This document shows, one piece after another, positions 16,346 through 24,138 of a stretch of DNA of 36,075 bases; position 1 is the stretch's first letter; each line of letters begins with the position of its first letter. The stretch covers positions 1-36,075 of the forward strand of contig JAUNLD010000030.1 in NCBI GenBank assembly GCA_030532425.1, read 5' to 3'. The notes under the pieces were generated by a model. That model searched no databases, was not told the origin of the DNA, and worked only from the letters and a program-made list of their open reading frames with translations. This DNA comes from Lautropia sp. GTDB lineage: Bacteria; Pseudomonadota; Gammaproteobacteria; Burkholderiales; Burkholderiaceae_E. A program made the position numbers and the translations under genes.

Positions 16346-17446
16346 GTGTCTTTACCCACATCTTTGTCGGGCGCCGGCATGGCCCGCGCCCGGATTGCCA
16401 GCCAGGGGCTGGCCATCGATGCACGCAGCCTCGACGGGCTGCGCCATGCCGATCCGCAGAGTCGTGAGGCGATCCGGCAGGTGGCGCAGCAGTTCGAGGC
16501 TTTGTTCATGCGCCAGCTGATAAAGAGCATGCGCGATGCGGTGCCGCGCAGCGGCATGTTCGAGGGGCCGGGTTCGGACCTCTTCGAGGGGATGCTGGAC
16601 AGCCAGTTGTCGACGGCGGCCGCCGGCAAGGGAGGCGGGCTGGCCAGCCTGATCGAGAGGCAGCTGCTGGGCGATCCGGCGACGCTGGGTGAACGGGCCG
16701 CCCGGGTGGGGGCCTGGTCGCCGGCTTCGGGCCGGGCCTTCGAGCCGGTGACGCCTGCGGCAACGGATGTGTCGTCGTCGGCCCGGGCCGAAGGGCCGGC
16801 GGGCGAAGGGCACATGGGGGACGGGGATGAGGCACGGGCACGCCGTGCCCTCTCGGCTGGGGCGGTGCAGGCATTGCGGCGTGCCGGGGTGCCGATGGCC
16901 GAGGTGGCGGCACGGGGCCAGGCCGATGGCCGGGTGGTCGATGGCGACGGGCGGCAGGTGCATGCACTGGGGCCGGTGCAGGCCGCTTTCGTGCAGAAGA
17001 TGTGGCCGCATGCCCTGGCGGCCCAGAAACAGACCGGTCTTCCGGCAGCATGGGTCGTTGGTCAGGCGGCATTGGAGTCTGGCTGGGGACGGCGCGATAT
17101 CCGTGATGTGGATGGCAATCCGAGCCACAACCTGTTCGGCATCAAGGCCGGGCCGGGCTGGCAGGGCAGGACGGTGGCCGCCATGACGACCGAATACGTC
17201 GATGGGGTGGCGCGCAAGTCGGTGGAGCAGTTCCGGCGTTACGACAGTTATGCCGATGCTTTTGCCGACTGGGCCAGGCTGATCGCCGGCAATCCGCGTT
17301 ACGAGCGGGTGGCGCGGGCGAGGACGGCCGGGGAGTTTGCCCAGGGGCTGGCACAGGGCGGATACGCCACCGACCCGGCATATGGGCAGAAGTTGGGCAG
17401 GACGATCGACAGTCTGTTGCGGTCGATCGGCGCGAAGCAGGACTAA
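16346..17446 (+). CDS. flgJ: Rod cap and peptidoglycan hydrolase FlgJ
   Basis: FlgJ caps the growing rod and opens peptidoglycan for it. The 366-residue product has the N-terminal rod-cap domain at about residues 43-110 (QFEALFMRQLIKSMRDAVPR, GPGSDLFEGMLDSQLS), an Ala/Gly/Asp-rich linker, and a C-terminal glucosaminidase domain of the GH73 type from about residue 213 to the end. The likely catalytic Glu is E244 in GQAALESGWG; NLFGIKAG and VEQFRRYDSYADAFADWARL follow. The start is GTG 16346 with a perfect AAGGAGG 5 bases upstream; an ATG at 16379 lacks such a site. The dual-domain form is typical of Beta- and Gammaproteobacteria. Confidence 0.95.
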   Translation: MSLPTSLSGAGMARARIASQGLAIDARSLDGLRHADPQSREAIRQVAQQFEALFMRQLIKSMRDAVPRSGMFEGPGSDLFEGMLDSQLSTAAAGKGGGLASLIERQLLGDPATLGERAARVGAWSPASGRAFEPVTPAATDVSSSARAEGPAGEGHMGDGDEARARRALSAGAVQALRRAGVPMAEVAARGQADGRVVDGDGRQVHALGPVQAAFVQKMWPHALAAQKQTGLPAAWVVGQAALESGWGRRDIRDVDGNPSHNLFGIKAGPGWQGRTVAAMTTEYVDGVARKSVEQFRRYDSYADAFADWARLIAGNPRYERVARARTAGEFAQGLAQGGYATDPAYGQKLGRTIDSLLRSIGAKQD

Positions 17447-17461
17447 ACAGGGAAGCGAAGC

Positions 17462-19342
17462 ATGGCTGGACTGATCCAGATTGGCCGCAGCGCACTCAGC
17501 GCTGCCTACACGCAGCTGCAGACGAGTGGCCACAACATCGCCAATGTCAACACGCCGGGCTACGTGCGTCAGGAGGTGGTGCTGGCATCGGCCGAAGGCC
17601 AGTACCGGGGCAGCGGCTATATCGGCAACGGTGTCAATGTGCAGGACATCCGTCGCAATTACGACCGCTTCATGGCCGATGAGGTGACGCGCAGCACGTC
17701 GATCGCCGGTACCGACAAGGTGCGCGCCCAGCAGCTGGGGCTGATCGACAACCTGCTGGCCGATACCGATTCGGGCATCGGCGTGGCGATGGACAGCTTC
17801 CGGGCGTCGATGGCCGACCTGGTGAACAATCCCAATGACGGCAGTGCCCGCACGGTGGTGGCGCAGCGTGCTGCGGTGGTGGCGGGACGGTTTTCGGATA
17901 CCGCCACGCGTCTGGAGGCGCTGGTGGCCGAGTCGAGCCAGAAGGTGGAGGATGCGGCCCAGTATGTGAACGCCCGCCTGCAGGAGGTGGCGACGCTGAA
18001 TCGCCAGATCAGCATGGCACGCGGAAACAATCAGCAGCCAAATGATCTTCTGGATCAGCGTGATGCGCTCATCAACGAGCTGGCGGCCAAGATCCAGGTG
18101 ACACGTGACGAGCAGGACGATGGTTCGGTCGACCTGTATTCGGCCAGTGGTTATTCGCTCGTGCTGTCGGACCGGGCGGCCCGGCTGGTGATGCAGCCGA
18201 CGGAAGGGGATGCGTCGCGTCCGAATCTGGCGGTCGATGTACAGGGGCATCAGATTCCGCTCAGCGAGAGCACGCTGGGGTCGGGCGAGATTGCCGGGCT
18301 GCTGCGCTTCCGTGACCAGGACCTGCGTTCGGTCCAGGCGTCGCTGGGGCGGCTGGCGGCCGCTTTTGCCGGTGCCTACAACCATCAGCAGGCGCTGGGT
18401 CTGGATGCTCATGGCCGCACCGGGCAGCCGATGTTCAGCGTGGGCGACCCGGTGGTGCAGGCCGAAGGTGGCAATGCCGGTGATCTGGTGATGAAGGTGA
18501 CGGTGGCGGATCCGGCGAAGCTGAAGGCGGCGGACTATCGGCTGAGTTTCGATGGCAACGTCTACACGCTGGAGGATGCCATCACCCAGCGCCGGCAGGA
18601 GTACACGCAGTTGCCGATCGAGGCCGACGGGCTGCTCTTTGCGCGCGTCTCGGGGGGGATGCGTGCCGGGGACGTGATGACGGTCCAGGCGGGTTCGGCT
18701 TTTGCCAGCCGGATGCGTTCGGCGCTGTCGGGCCCCGACAGTGTGGCGGCTGCCGCAGCGCTGGGAGTGGTGCCGGGCAAGACCAACCGGGGTGATGCCT
18801 ACGTGACATCCTTCGGGCAGCGGGAGCCGCATGCCGATTTCGACAAGCCGCTGACGCTGACGTTTACGGGGCCGGATGAGTTCACGCTGAGCGGGCCGGG
18901 TGCCAACGATCCGGGGCCTCATCCGTATGTGGCGGGTCAGCCGATCGAGATGAACGGCTGGCGGATGGTGGTGCAGGGCGTGCCGGCCGCGGGTGACACC
19001 GTCGCGGTGGTACGGCCGGTGGCGATCCGCAAGGACAACAACAACGCCCGGGCGATGCTGGCCCTGCCGGATCAGGCCGAGGTCGATGGCATGACCTTCT
19101 CGCAGGCCTTTGCCGCGGTGCTTTCGGATGTGGGCGGGCGCACCTTGCAGGCCAAGACGGCTGACCGGGCCTCGGCCAAGATGCTGGAAGGGGCCAAGGC
19201 GCTGGTGGCCGACCGAAGTGGCGTGAACCTCGATGAGGAGGCGGCACGCCTGCTGCAGTATCGCCAGGCCTATCAGGCGGCGGCCAAGGTGATCCAGACG
19301 GCCGATGAAATGTTCAATTCGATTCTCTCGCTGGCACGATAA
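17462..19342 (+). CDS. flgK: Hook-filament junction protein FlgK (HAP1)
   Basis: FlgK links hook to filament with FlgL and is exported by the FlgN chaperone. The 626-residue product starts MAGLIQIGRSALSAAYTQLQ and continues TSGHNIANVNTPGYVRQEVV. It has the HAP1 helical region (NDLLDQRDALINELAAKIQV) and a long variable centre. It ends with AARLLQYRQAYQAAAKVIQT and ADEMFNSILSL. Length is in the upper normal range. It is followed by flgL after only two bases, so the two junction proteins are probably translated in a coupled way. No separate sigma-28 promoter is visible in the 15-base gap after flgJ. Confidence 0.97.
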   Translation: MAGLIQIGRSALSAAYTQLQTSGHNIANVNTPGYVRQEVVLASAEGQYRGSGYIGNGVNVQDIRRNYDRFMADEVTRSTSIAGTDKVRAQQLGLIDNLLADTDSGIGVAMDSFRASMADLVNNPNDGSARTVVAQRAAVVAGRFSDTATRLEALVAESSQKVEDAAQYVNARLQEVATLNRQISMARGNNQQPNDLLDQRDALINELAAKIQVTRDEQDDGSVDLYSASGYSLVLSDRAARLVMQPTEGDASRPNLAVDVQGHQIPLSESTLGSGEIAGLLRFRDQDLRSVQASLGRLAAAFAGAYNHQQALGLDAHGRTGQPMFSVGDPVVQAEGGNAGDLVMKVTVADPAKLKAADYRLSFDGNVYTLEDAITQRRQEYTQLPIEADGLLFARVSGGMRAGDVMTVQAGSAFASRMRSALSGPDSVAAAAALGVVPGKTNRGDAYVTSFGQREPHADFDKPLTLTFTGPDEFTLSGPGANDPGPHPYVAGQPIEMNGWRMVVQGVPAAGDTVAVVRPVAIRKDNNNARAMLALPDQAEVDGMTFSQAFAAVLSDVGGRTLQAKTADRASAKMLEGAKALVADRSGVNLDEEAARLLQYRQAYQAAAKVIQTADEMFNSILSLAR

Positions 19343-19344
19343 TC

Positions 19345-20247
19345 ATGCGTATTTCGACGACTCACTATCAGAACCAGGCGGTCAGTTCGATTCTGGAGAC
19401 CCAGGGAACCCTGGCCAAGTTGCAGGAGCAGGCCTCGACCGGCAGGCGGGTGAACCGGCCCAGTGATGATCCGCTGGCAGCGGCCGAGGTGGAGCGCCTG
19501 CGCGCCGGCCAGGCACGCAACGACATCGAGAAGCGGATGATGTCGTATGCCAAGAACCAGATGGCACTGTCGGAGAACTCGCTGGGGGCTGGCATCGACA
19601 TCCTGCAGCGGGCCCGCGACCTGATGATCAACGCGCGCAACGGGGCCATGACGGACATCGAGCACGCGGTGCTGGGCAGCCAGCTGCAGCAGCTGCGTTC
19701 GGAGCTGCTCGACCTGGCCAATACCAAGAACAACGAGGGGGATTATGTCTTTGGCGGGCAGGGCTCGGAGCAGGCTCCGTTCAGCCCGTCCGGTGATCCG
19801 GTGTTCCAAGGCATGCCCGGTACGCGACAGAACGGTTTCGACACGCCGCTTGATCTGACGCTCAATGGCGATCAGGTATTCACGGGTTTTGGTCCGGGCG
19901 GCAACCGGACGATCTTCCAGGAGCTGGATGCGGTGGCGGAGGCCCTGGGCGCGGGCGACCGGGCGGCACTGGAAGAGGCGCTGACCCGGGGGATGATGGT
20001 GGCCGACAATGCCCTGGAGCGGTTTTCCGTGACGCGCAGTCTGCTGGGCGAGCAGCGGCTGGCCATCGACGCGCGCGAGAACCTGCTGGCTTCGGGGGAT
20101 CTGGGGGCCGCGCAGCGCCGTTCCGAACTGGTCGACACCGATTATGCGTCGGTGCTGTCGGGCATCCAGTCGCGCGATCTGGCGTTGCGGGCGGCGATGC
20201 AGACCTATTCGCAGATCTCCCAGCTGTCGATGTTCAACTACCTTTGA
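19345..20247 (+). CDS. flgL: Hook-filament junction protein FlgL (HAP3)
   Basis: FlgL is the second junction protein and is related to flagellin. The 300-residue product begins MRISTTHYQNQAVSSILETQ, with the flagellin-like N-terminus GTLAKLQEQASTGRRVNRPS and DDPLAAAEVERLRAG. Further motifs are LARDLMINARNG-like (RARDLMINARNGAMTDIEHA) and NTKNNEGDYVFGGQ. The C-terminal helix contains YASVLSGIQSRDLALRAAMQ, TYSQISQLSMFNYL. Length is close to the usual 310 or so. Last structural gene of the flgB operon. Confidence 0.96.
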   Translation: MRISTTHYQNQAVSSILETQGTLAKLQEQASTGRRVNRPSDDPLAAAEVERLRAGQARNDIEKRMMSYAKNQMALSENSLGAGIDILQRARDLMINARNGAMTDIEHAVLGSQLQQLRSELLDLANTKNNEGDYVFGGQGSEQAPFSPSGDPVFQGMPGTRQNGFDTPLDLTLNGDQVFTGFGPGGNRTIFQELDAVAEALGAGDRAALEEALTRGMMVADNALERFSVTRSLLGEQRLAIDARENLLASGDLGAAQRRSELVDTDYASVLSGIQSRDLALRAAMQTYSQISQLSMFNYL

Positions 20248-20252
20248 TCGAA

Positions 20253-20280
20253 GGCCGCCTTGAGCAGGACGGGGGCGGCC
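20253..20280 (+). terminator. GC-rich hairpin after flgL
   Basis: GGCCGCC (20253-20259) and GGCGGCC (20274-20280) form a perfect 7-bp stem with a 14-base loop, starting 5 bases after the flgL stop. No T-run follows, so it is a weak intrinsic terminator at best. It could instead stabilise the 3' end of the flg transcript or attenuate read-through into the next gene. Confidence 0.35.
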
Positions 20281-20351
20281 GATAGTCTTCGGGCAGGGCA
20301 GGGGGCCGGGTGTCCATGCCTGCCGGAAATTCTTCTCTCGGGGTCCTGTCG

Positions 20352-21527
20352 ATGAGTTTGTCCAATCTGCTGGTGGGCTATCGTCCCTTGATCGATCGTG
20401 ATCGCCGGATCATGGCCCTGCAGGTTCAGCTGGCAGCCGTGGATGGCGAGCTGACCAGCATGTCGTCGTTGTACGGACTGGTGGCGGACGACAGGCCGCT
20501 TCAGTCGCATACGCTGATCCTGTCGGCGCCCGATGCGGTCTTTGACGACGGCCTGATGGCCCTGGAACCGATGCCGGGGCTGTGGCTGGAGGTGCCGGCC
20601 GAGGTGGCAGCCAACCCGGCGTATCGGCCGATGCTGCTGCTGCTGCATGAGCAGGGCATGGGGATGGTGTTGCAGGGGGTGCCGCCCGACGACCTGCCGG
20701 ATGAGCTGCTGGCGGTGTTCCGGCTGTCGATGGTGGATGCCCGCGACGAGCGGCGGGGCTCGGGGGAATCGTCCACGCTGCGGGCACGGGTGCGCCGCAG
20801 TGTGGCCACGGTGCAGAGTGGCGTGAACACGCCGCAGGCGATGGAGCAGGCCTTTGCGGCGGGGGCCTATGCCACCTGTGGCTGGCTGATTCCCGAGATG
20901 CAGGCCTCGGATGAGCTGGTGACCGGCACCGATTATCTGGGTGTGCTGCAGCTGATGGAGATGATCGAGCGCGAGGCCTCGCTGCGCGAGATCGAGGCGG
21001 CGATCCGTCAGGAGCCGGAGCTGGCGCTGCGCCTGTTGCGGCACATCGATTCGGTGGGCTTCGGGCTGTCGGTTCCCGTGCAGAATTTCCAGCATGCGGT
21101 GATGTTTCTGGGCTATCAGGGGATGAGTCGCTGGCTGGCGCTGATGCTGGTGAGCGTGAATCCGGATGCGAGCCGTCGACCGCTGATGCTTGCCTCGTTC
21201 CGGCGCGGGCTGATCCTGGAGAACCTGGCGGGCCGTGAGGCCGACAGCGAGGTGCGGGAGGAGATGTTCCTGCTGGGGGTGTTCTCGTTGCTGGACCGGG
21301 CGCTGGGGCAGCCTTTCGAGACATTGCTGTCGCACGTGCCGGTGCCCGAGCGGGTGGCCGAGGCCCTAGTGGGACGTACCGGTCCGTATCTGCCGTTGCT
21401 GGACATCGTCGAAGCGATCGAGCACGGGCCGACGCCGGAGATCCTGGGCCATCTGGAGCGCTGCCACATCGGCCTGGAGGAGTGCAACCGGGTGACGCTG
21501 GCCACCCTGCGGGTGGCGGCGGTCTGA
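20352..21527 (+). CDS. Degenerate EAL-like / HDOD signalling protein (YuxH type)
   Basis: The 391-residue product resembles two-domain signalling proteins in which an EAL-related domain precedes an HDOD domain. The N-terminal part (LVGYRPLIDRDRRIMALQVQ) follows the FVARQPIFDRN-type opening of that family. Phosphodiesterase signatures (an ExL motif, a DDFG-like metal site) are not visible, so this domain is probably inactive. The HDOD part, from about residue 205, has IEREASLREIEAAIRQEPEL, ALRLLRHIDSVGFGL and FQHAVMFLGYQGMSRWLALM. ATG 20352 is chosen because the family motif follows at once; ATG 20316 and GTG 20310 are in frame. It lies 104 bases after flgL in the same direction, so a role in motility control is plausible but inferred. 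Confidence 0.75.
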   Translation: MSLSNLLVGYRPLIDRDRRIMALQVQLAAVDGELTSMSSLYGLVADDRPLQSHTLILSAPDAVFDDGLMALEPMPGLWLEVPAEVAANPAYRPMLLLLHEQGMGMVLQGVPPDDLPDELLAVFRLSMVDARDERRGSGESSTLRARVRRSVATVQSGVNTPQAMEQAFAAGAYATCGWLIPEMQASDELVTGTDYLGVLQLMEMIEREASLREIEAAIRQEPELALRLLRHIDSVGFGLSVPVQNFQHAVMFLGYQGMSRWLALMLVSVNPDASRRPLMLASFRRGLILENLAGREADSEVREEMFLLGVFSLLDRALGQPFETLLSHVPVPERVAEALVGRTGPYLPLLDIVEAIEHGPTPEILGHLERCHIGLEECNRVTLATLRVAAV

Positions 21528-21655
21528 GCCGTGTCGTAAAGCGGGGCTGGCCGGGGCCGCAGTGGCCGGGCCATGCCTGGACTGCCGGGGGCGGTGCGGG
21601 AGGTGGCTTGTGCCGGCTGGCCGGGCGGGAAGCGGCCAGGGGGCGGGGAAAAGGG

Positions 21656-21684
21656 CTGAAGGGGACGGGAAGTTTTGGCAAAAT
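21656..21684 (+). promoter_or_regulatory. Possible promoter of the ilvD leader
   Basis: CTGAAG (21656-21661) and CAAAAT (21679-21684) are spaced by 17 bases. Both are partial matches to sigma-70 boxes, but the AT-rich patch TTTTGGCAAAATA stands out in this GC-rich gap. A start near 21691 would put the 5' end of the RNA a few bases before the long stem that begins at 21696. Confidence 0.4.
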
Positions 21685-21695
21685 AGGGGGTTACC

Positions 21696-21793
21696 GATTT
21701 CGTGCCCCCCGATCCGTTCGGGCCCGTGTGCCCGTGCAAGCGGCCGGTTCCAGCCTGTCTGGGCCGGCCGTCGTCTTGAGGGGGCACGAGATC
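21696..21793 (+). ncRNA. Candidate structured leader RNA of ilvD (three-way junction)
   Basis: A 14-bp stem pairs GATTTCGTGCCCCC (21696-21709) with GGGGGCACGAGATC (21780-21793), with one G-U pair. Inside it are hairpin A, CGGGC/GCCCG (21719-21723 with 21730-21734), and hairpin B, CGGCCGG/CCGGCCG (21741-21747 with 21764-21770). Hairpin B can be extended by CAAG/CTTG (21737-21740 with 21775-21778) with a TCGT bulge. The result is a closed three-way junction ending 35 bases before the ilvD ATG. A small hairpin (21801-21812) and TTTT follow, just ahead of the ribosome-binding site. It does not show the SRP RNA, TPP, FMN or glycine riboswitch signatures known to me. It could be a cis-regulator of ilvD or a separate small RNA. 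Confidence 0.5.
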
Positions 21794-21800
21794 CCTGACC

Positions 21801-21817
21801 GCCGCATGCGGCCTTTT
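21801..21817 (+). promoter_or_regulatory. Short palindromic hairpin plus TTTT before the ilvD ribosome-binding site
   Basis: GCCGCATGCGGC (21801-21812) is a perfect palindrome that can fold into a 4-bp stem with a CATG loop. CTTTT (21813-21817) and GGAGAG (21818-21823) follow, and ATG is at 21829. It looks like a weak attenuator or a site controlling access to the ribosome-binding site. The stem is short, so a strong terminator is unlikely. Confidence 0.3.
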
Positions 21818-21828
21818 GGAGAGAATCG

Positions 21829-23664
21829 ATGCCCAAGTTACGCTCAGCCACCAGTACCCAGGGGCGCAACATGGCGGGTGCGCGTGCCCTCTGGCGCGCC
21901 ACCGGCATGAAGGAGACCGATTTCGGCAAACCGATCATTGCCGTGGTCAATTCGTTCACCCAGTTTGTGCCGGGGCACGTCCATCTGCGCGACATGGGCC
22001 GCCTGGTGGCCGAGCAGATCGAGGCGGCCGGTGTGGTGGCCAAGGAGTTCAACACCATCGCCGTCGATGACGGCATCGCCATGGGGCATGGCGGCATGCT
22101 GTACTCGCTGCCGTCACGTGACCTGATCGCGGATTCGGTCGAGTACATGGTCAATGCCCACTGTGCGGATGCGATGGTCTGCATCTCGAACTGCGACAAG
22201 ATCACGCCGGGCATGCTGATGGCGGCCCTGCGGCTGAACATCCCGGCGGTGTTCGTGTCGGGAGGGCCGATGGAGGCCGGCAAGACGAGGCTGGCCGACA
22301 AGGTCATCAAGCTGGATCTGGTCGATGCGATGATCCAGGGCGCCAATCCGGATGTGTCCGATGCCGAGAGCGACCAGATCGAGCGCTCGGCCTGTCCGAC
22401 CTGTGGCTCGTGTTCGGGGATGTTCACGGCCAATTCGATGAACTGCCTGACGGAGGCGCTGGGGCTGAGCCTGCCGGGCAACGGCTCGTGCCTGGCCACG
22501 CATGCCGACCGCAAGCAGCTGTTTCTGGAGGCCGGGCGCCAGGTGGTCGAACTGTGCCGGCGCCATTATCAGGAGGATGATGCCTCGGTGTTGCCGCGCA
22601 GCATCGCCACCAAGGAGGCCTTCGAGAACGCGATGAGTCTGGACATCGCCATGGGCGGCTCGACCAATACGGTGCTGCACCTGCTGGCGGCCGCCCAGGA
22701 GGCCGAGGTCGATTTCACGATGGCGGACATCGACCGGCTGTCGCGTATCGTGCCGTGTCTGAGCAAGGTGGCGCCCAACACGCAGAAGTACCACATGGAA
22801 GACGTGCATCGCGCCGGCGGAGTGATGGCGATCCTGGGGGAACTGGACCGTGCCGGGCTGCTGCGCAACCAGACGCGGACCGTGCTGGGCCTGTCGATGC
22901 AGGCGCAGCTGGCGCGTTACGACATCATGCAGACCACGGACGAGGCGGTGCGTACCTTCTTCCGGGCCGGGCCGGCGGGGATCCGCACGACCGAGGCGTT
23001 TTCGCAGGATACGCGCTGGAAGACGCTGGATGATGACCGCGAGCACGGCTGCATCCGCAGCAGGCAGTTTGCCTACAGTCAGGATGGCGGGCTGGCGATG
23101 CTGTCGGGCAATCTGGCCGAGAACGGTTGCATCGTCAAGACGGCGGGTGTCGACGAGAGCATCCTGACGTTCACCGGCAAGGCCCGGGTGTACGAAAGTC
23201 AGGAGGATGCGGTGGCGGCGATCCTGGGGGGCCAGGTGGTGGCGGGTGATGTGGTGGTGATCCGCTACGAGGGACCCAAAGGGGGGCCGGGCATGCAGGA
23301 GATGCTCTATCCGACCAGCTACCTGAAGTCGATGGGGCTGGGCAAGGCCTGCGCGCTGCTGACCGACGGGCGTTTTTCGGGCGGGACATCGGGGTTGTCG
23401 ATCGGCCATGTCTCTCCGGAGGCGGCTGCGGGCGGCACGATCGGGCTGGTGCAGGATGGGGACACGATCTCGATCGACATCCCGAAGCGCTCGATCGAGC
23501 TGGTGGTGCCGGCAGAGGAGCTGGCCCGGCGGCGGGCAGAGATGGATGCGCGCGGCTGGAAGCCGCTGAACCGTCAGCGGGAGGTGTCGTTTGCGCTGAA
23601 GGTGTTCGGGCATTTTGCAACATCGGCCGACAAGGGGGCGGTGCGCGACAAGTCGATGCTCTGA
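21829..23664 (+). CDS. ilvD: Dihydroxy-acid dehydratase IlvD
   Basis: IlvD dehydrates 2,3-dihydroxy-isovalerate and 2,3-dihydroxy-3-methylvalerate to the keto acids that precede valine, leucine and isoleucine; it carries an Fe-S cluster. The 611-residue product is of the long E. coli type. Motifs are [58 protein letters not shown] (Cys118 and Cys122), [20 protein letters not shown] (Cys189, Cys192, Cys195), [29 protein letters not shown] and [23 protein letters not shown] 21829 has GGAGAG 6 bases upstream. The gene stands alone, preceded by the structured leader. It is not flanked by ilvB, ilvH or ilvC here. Confidence 0.98.
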   Translation: MPKLRSATSTQGRNMAGARALWRATGMKETDFGKPIIAVVNSFTQFVPGHVHLRDMGRLVAEQIEAAGVVAKEFNTIAVDDGIAMGHGGMLYSLPSRDLIADSVEYMVNAHCADAMVCISNCDKITPGMLMAALRLNIPAVFVSGGPMEAGKTRLADKVIKLDLVDAMIQGANPDVSDAESDQIERSACPTCGSCSGMFTANSMNCLTEALGLSLPGNGSCLATHADRKQLFLEAGRQVVELCRRHYQEDDASVLPRSIATKEAFENAMSLDIAMGGSTNTVLHLLAAAQEAEVDFTMADIDRLSRIVPCLSKVAPNTQKYHMEDVHRAGGVMAILGELDRAGLLRNQTRTVLGLSMQAQLARYDIMQTTDEAVRTFFRAGPAGIRTTEAFSQDTRWKTLDDDREHGCIRSRQFAYSQDGGLAMLSGNLAENGCIVKTAGVDESILTFTGKARVYESQEDAVAAILGGQVVAGDVVVIRYEGPKGGPGMQEMLYPTSYLKSMGLGKACALLTDGRFSGGTSGLSIGHVSPEAAAGGTIGLVQDGDTISIDIPKRSIELVVPAEELARRRAEMDARGWKPLNRQREVSFALKVFGHFATSADKGAVRDKSML

Positions 23665-23682
23665 AGCGCGGGGAAGCGCTTC
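23663..23682 (+). other. Hairpin at the ilvD stop codon
   Basis: GAAGCGC (23663-23669) pairs with GCGCTTC (23676-23682) around GGGGAA. It starts inside the ilvD stop codon and has no T-run. It could protect the 3' end of the transcript. Confidence 0.35.
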
Positions 23683-23762
23683 GCCCTGCGTGGGTGCAGG
23701 GGGTGACGCATCGAAGCGGGGCTGGACAGGGGGAGCTTCTCTGCTACAGACCCCTGGGTCAT

Positions 23763-23802
23763 GCCGGTGTACCCCCTGGGGAAGGGGGAAACCGGCCTTT
23801 TC
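23763..23802 (+). terminator. Probable intrinsic terminator downstream of ilvD
   Basis: GCCGGT (23763-23768) pairs with ACCGGC (23791-23796). Inside it, CCCCC (23772-23776) pairs with GGGGG (23784-23788). The hairpin is followed by CTTTTC (23797-23802). It lies about 100 bases past the ilvD stop and is the best candidate for ending that transcript. Confidence 0.6.
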
Positions 23803-24060
23803 ACGGCGCCGGATGCTGCGGTGCAACACCCGGCGCATGGGCTTGTTGCGCTGCATGAAGGGCACAGGCGTGGGCCTGTGGTGCGCAGGCGACGTGTGGG
23901 CGCCGTCATCTGTCGGCAAGGACCGTACGCTGGTCGGGGCCGGTTGACGCGCCCCTGATGGGGATGGGGGCTGGCGGTTGTCGCGGGAGGATGGGCGGCG
24001 TCCTGGGGGCGATGGTGCGGCAACAGCGGGGTTGCGAACTTTACATGGTGCTATAGGCAG
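23803..24060. other. Intergenic stretch between ilvD terminator and pbpG promoter
   Basis: No convincing gene is seen. Contents: a 7-bp hairpin CACAGGC/GCCTGTG (23863-23869 with 23874-23880, loop GTGG), GC-rich sequence, and a patch TTTACATGGTGCTATAGG near 24040-24057 that might contain a second weak promoter. Short open frames across it have no family match. Confidence 0.4.
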
Positions 24061-24073
24061 AATGGATAAGGTG

Positions 24074-24103
24074 TTGAAAACGCGATGATTTGATCGGTAG
24101 AAT
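24074..24103 (+). promoter_or_regulatory. Sigma-70 promoter of the endopeptidase gene
   Basis: TTGAAA (24074-24079) and TAGAAT (24098-24103) are separated by 18 bases. Each is a good match to the -35 and -10 consensus. Transcription would begin near 24110, about 29 bases before the chosen ATG at 24139. Confidence 0.7.
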
Positions 24104-24138
24104 GCAGCCGTAATCATGAGGTTGTGGCGGAACGAAAG

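Noticed and set aside
12403-16815. A 1470-codon open frame on the minus strand across flgE-flgJ
   Set aside because: It lies wholly antisense to six well-supported flg genes. Its product is rich in His, Arg and Gln with no domain, as expected when GC-rich codon use removes stop codons from one antisense frame.
16352-18922. 856-codon minus-strand frame opposite flgJ and flgK
   Set aside because: Same cause: low-complexity antisense shadow of real genes, no family resemblance.
21696-21793. ilvD leader as SRP (4.5S) RNA or a known riboswitch
   Set aside because: The SRP core GGAAGG/AGCAGCC is absent, and so are the TPP, FMN, glycine and SAM signatures I could look for by eye. It is left as an unknown structured RNA.
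23761-23958. 65-codon plus-strand frame after ilvD
   Set aside because: Its start lies inside the probable terminator hairpin, it lacks a ribosome-binding site, and the product is Arg/Gly-rich without similarity to any family I know.
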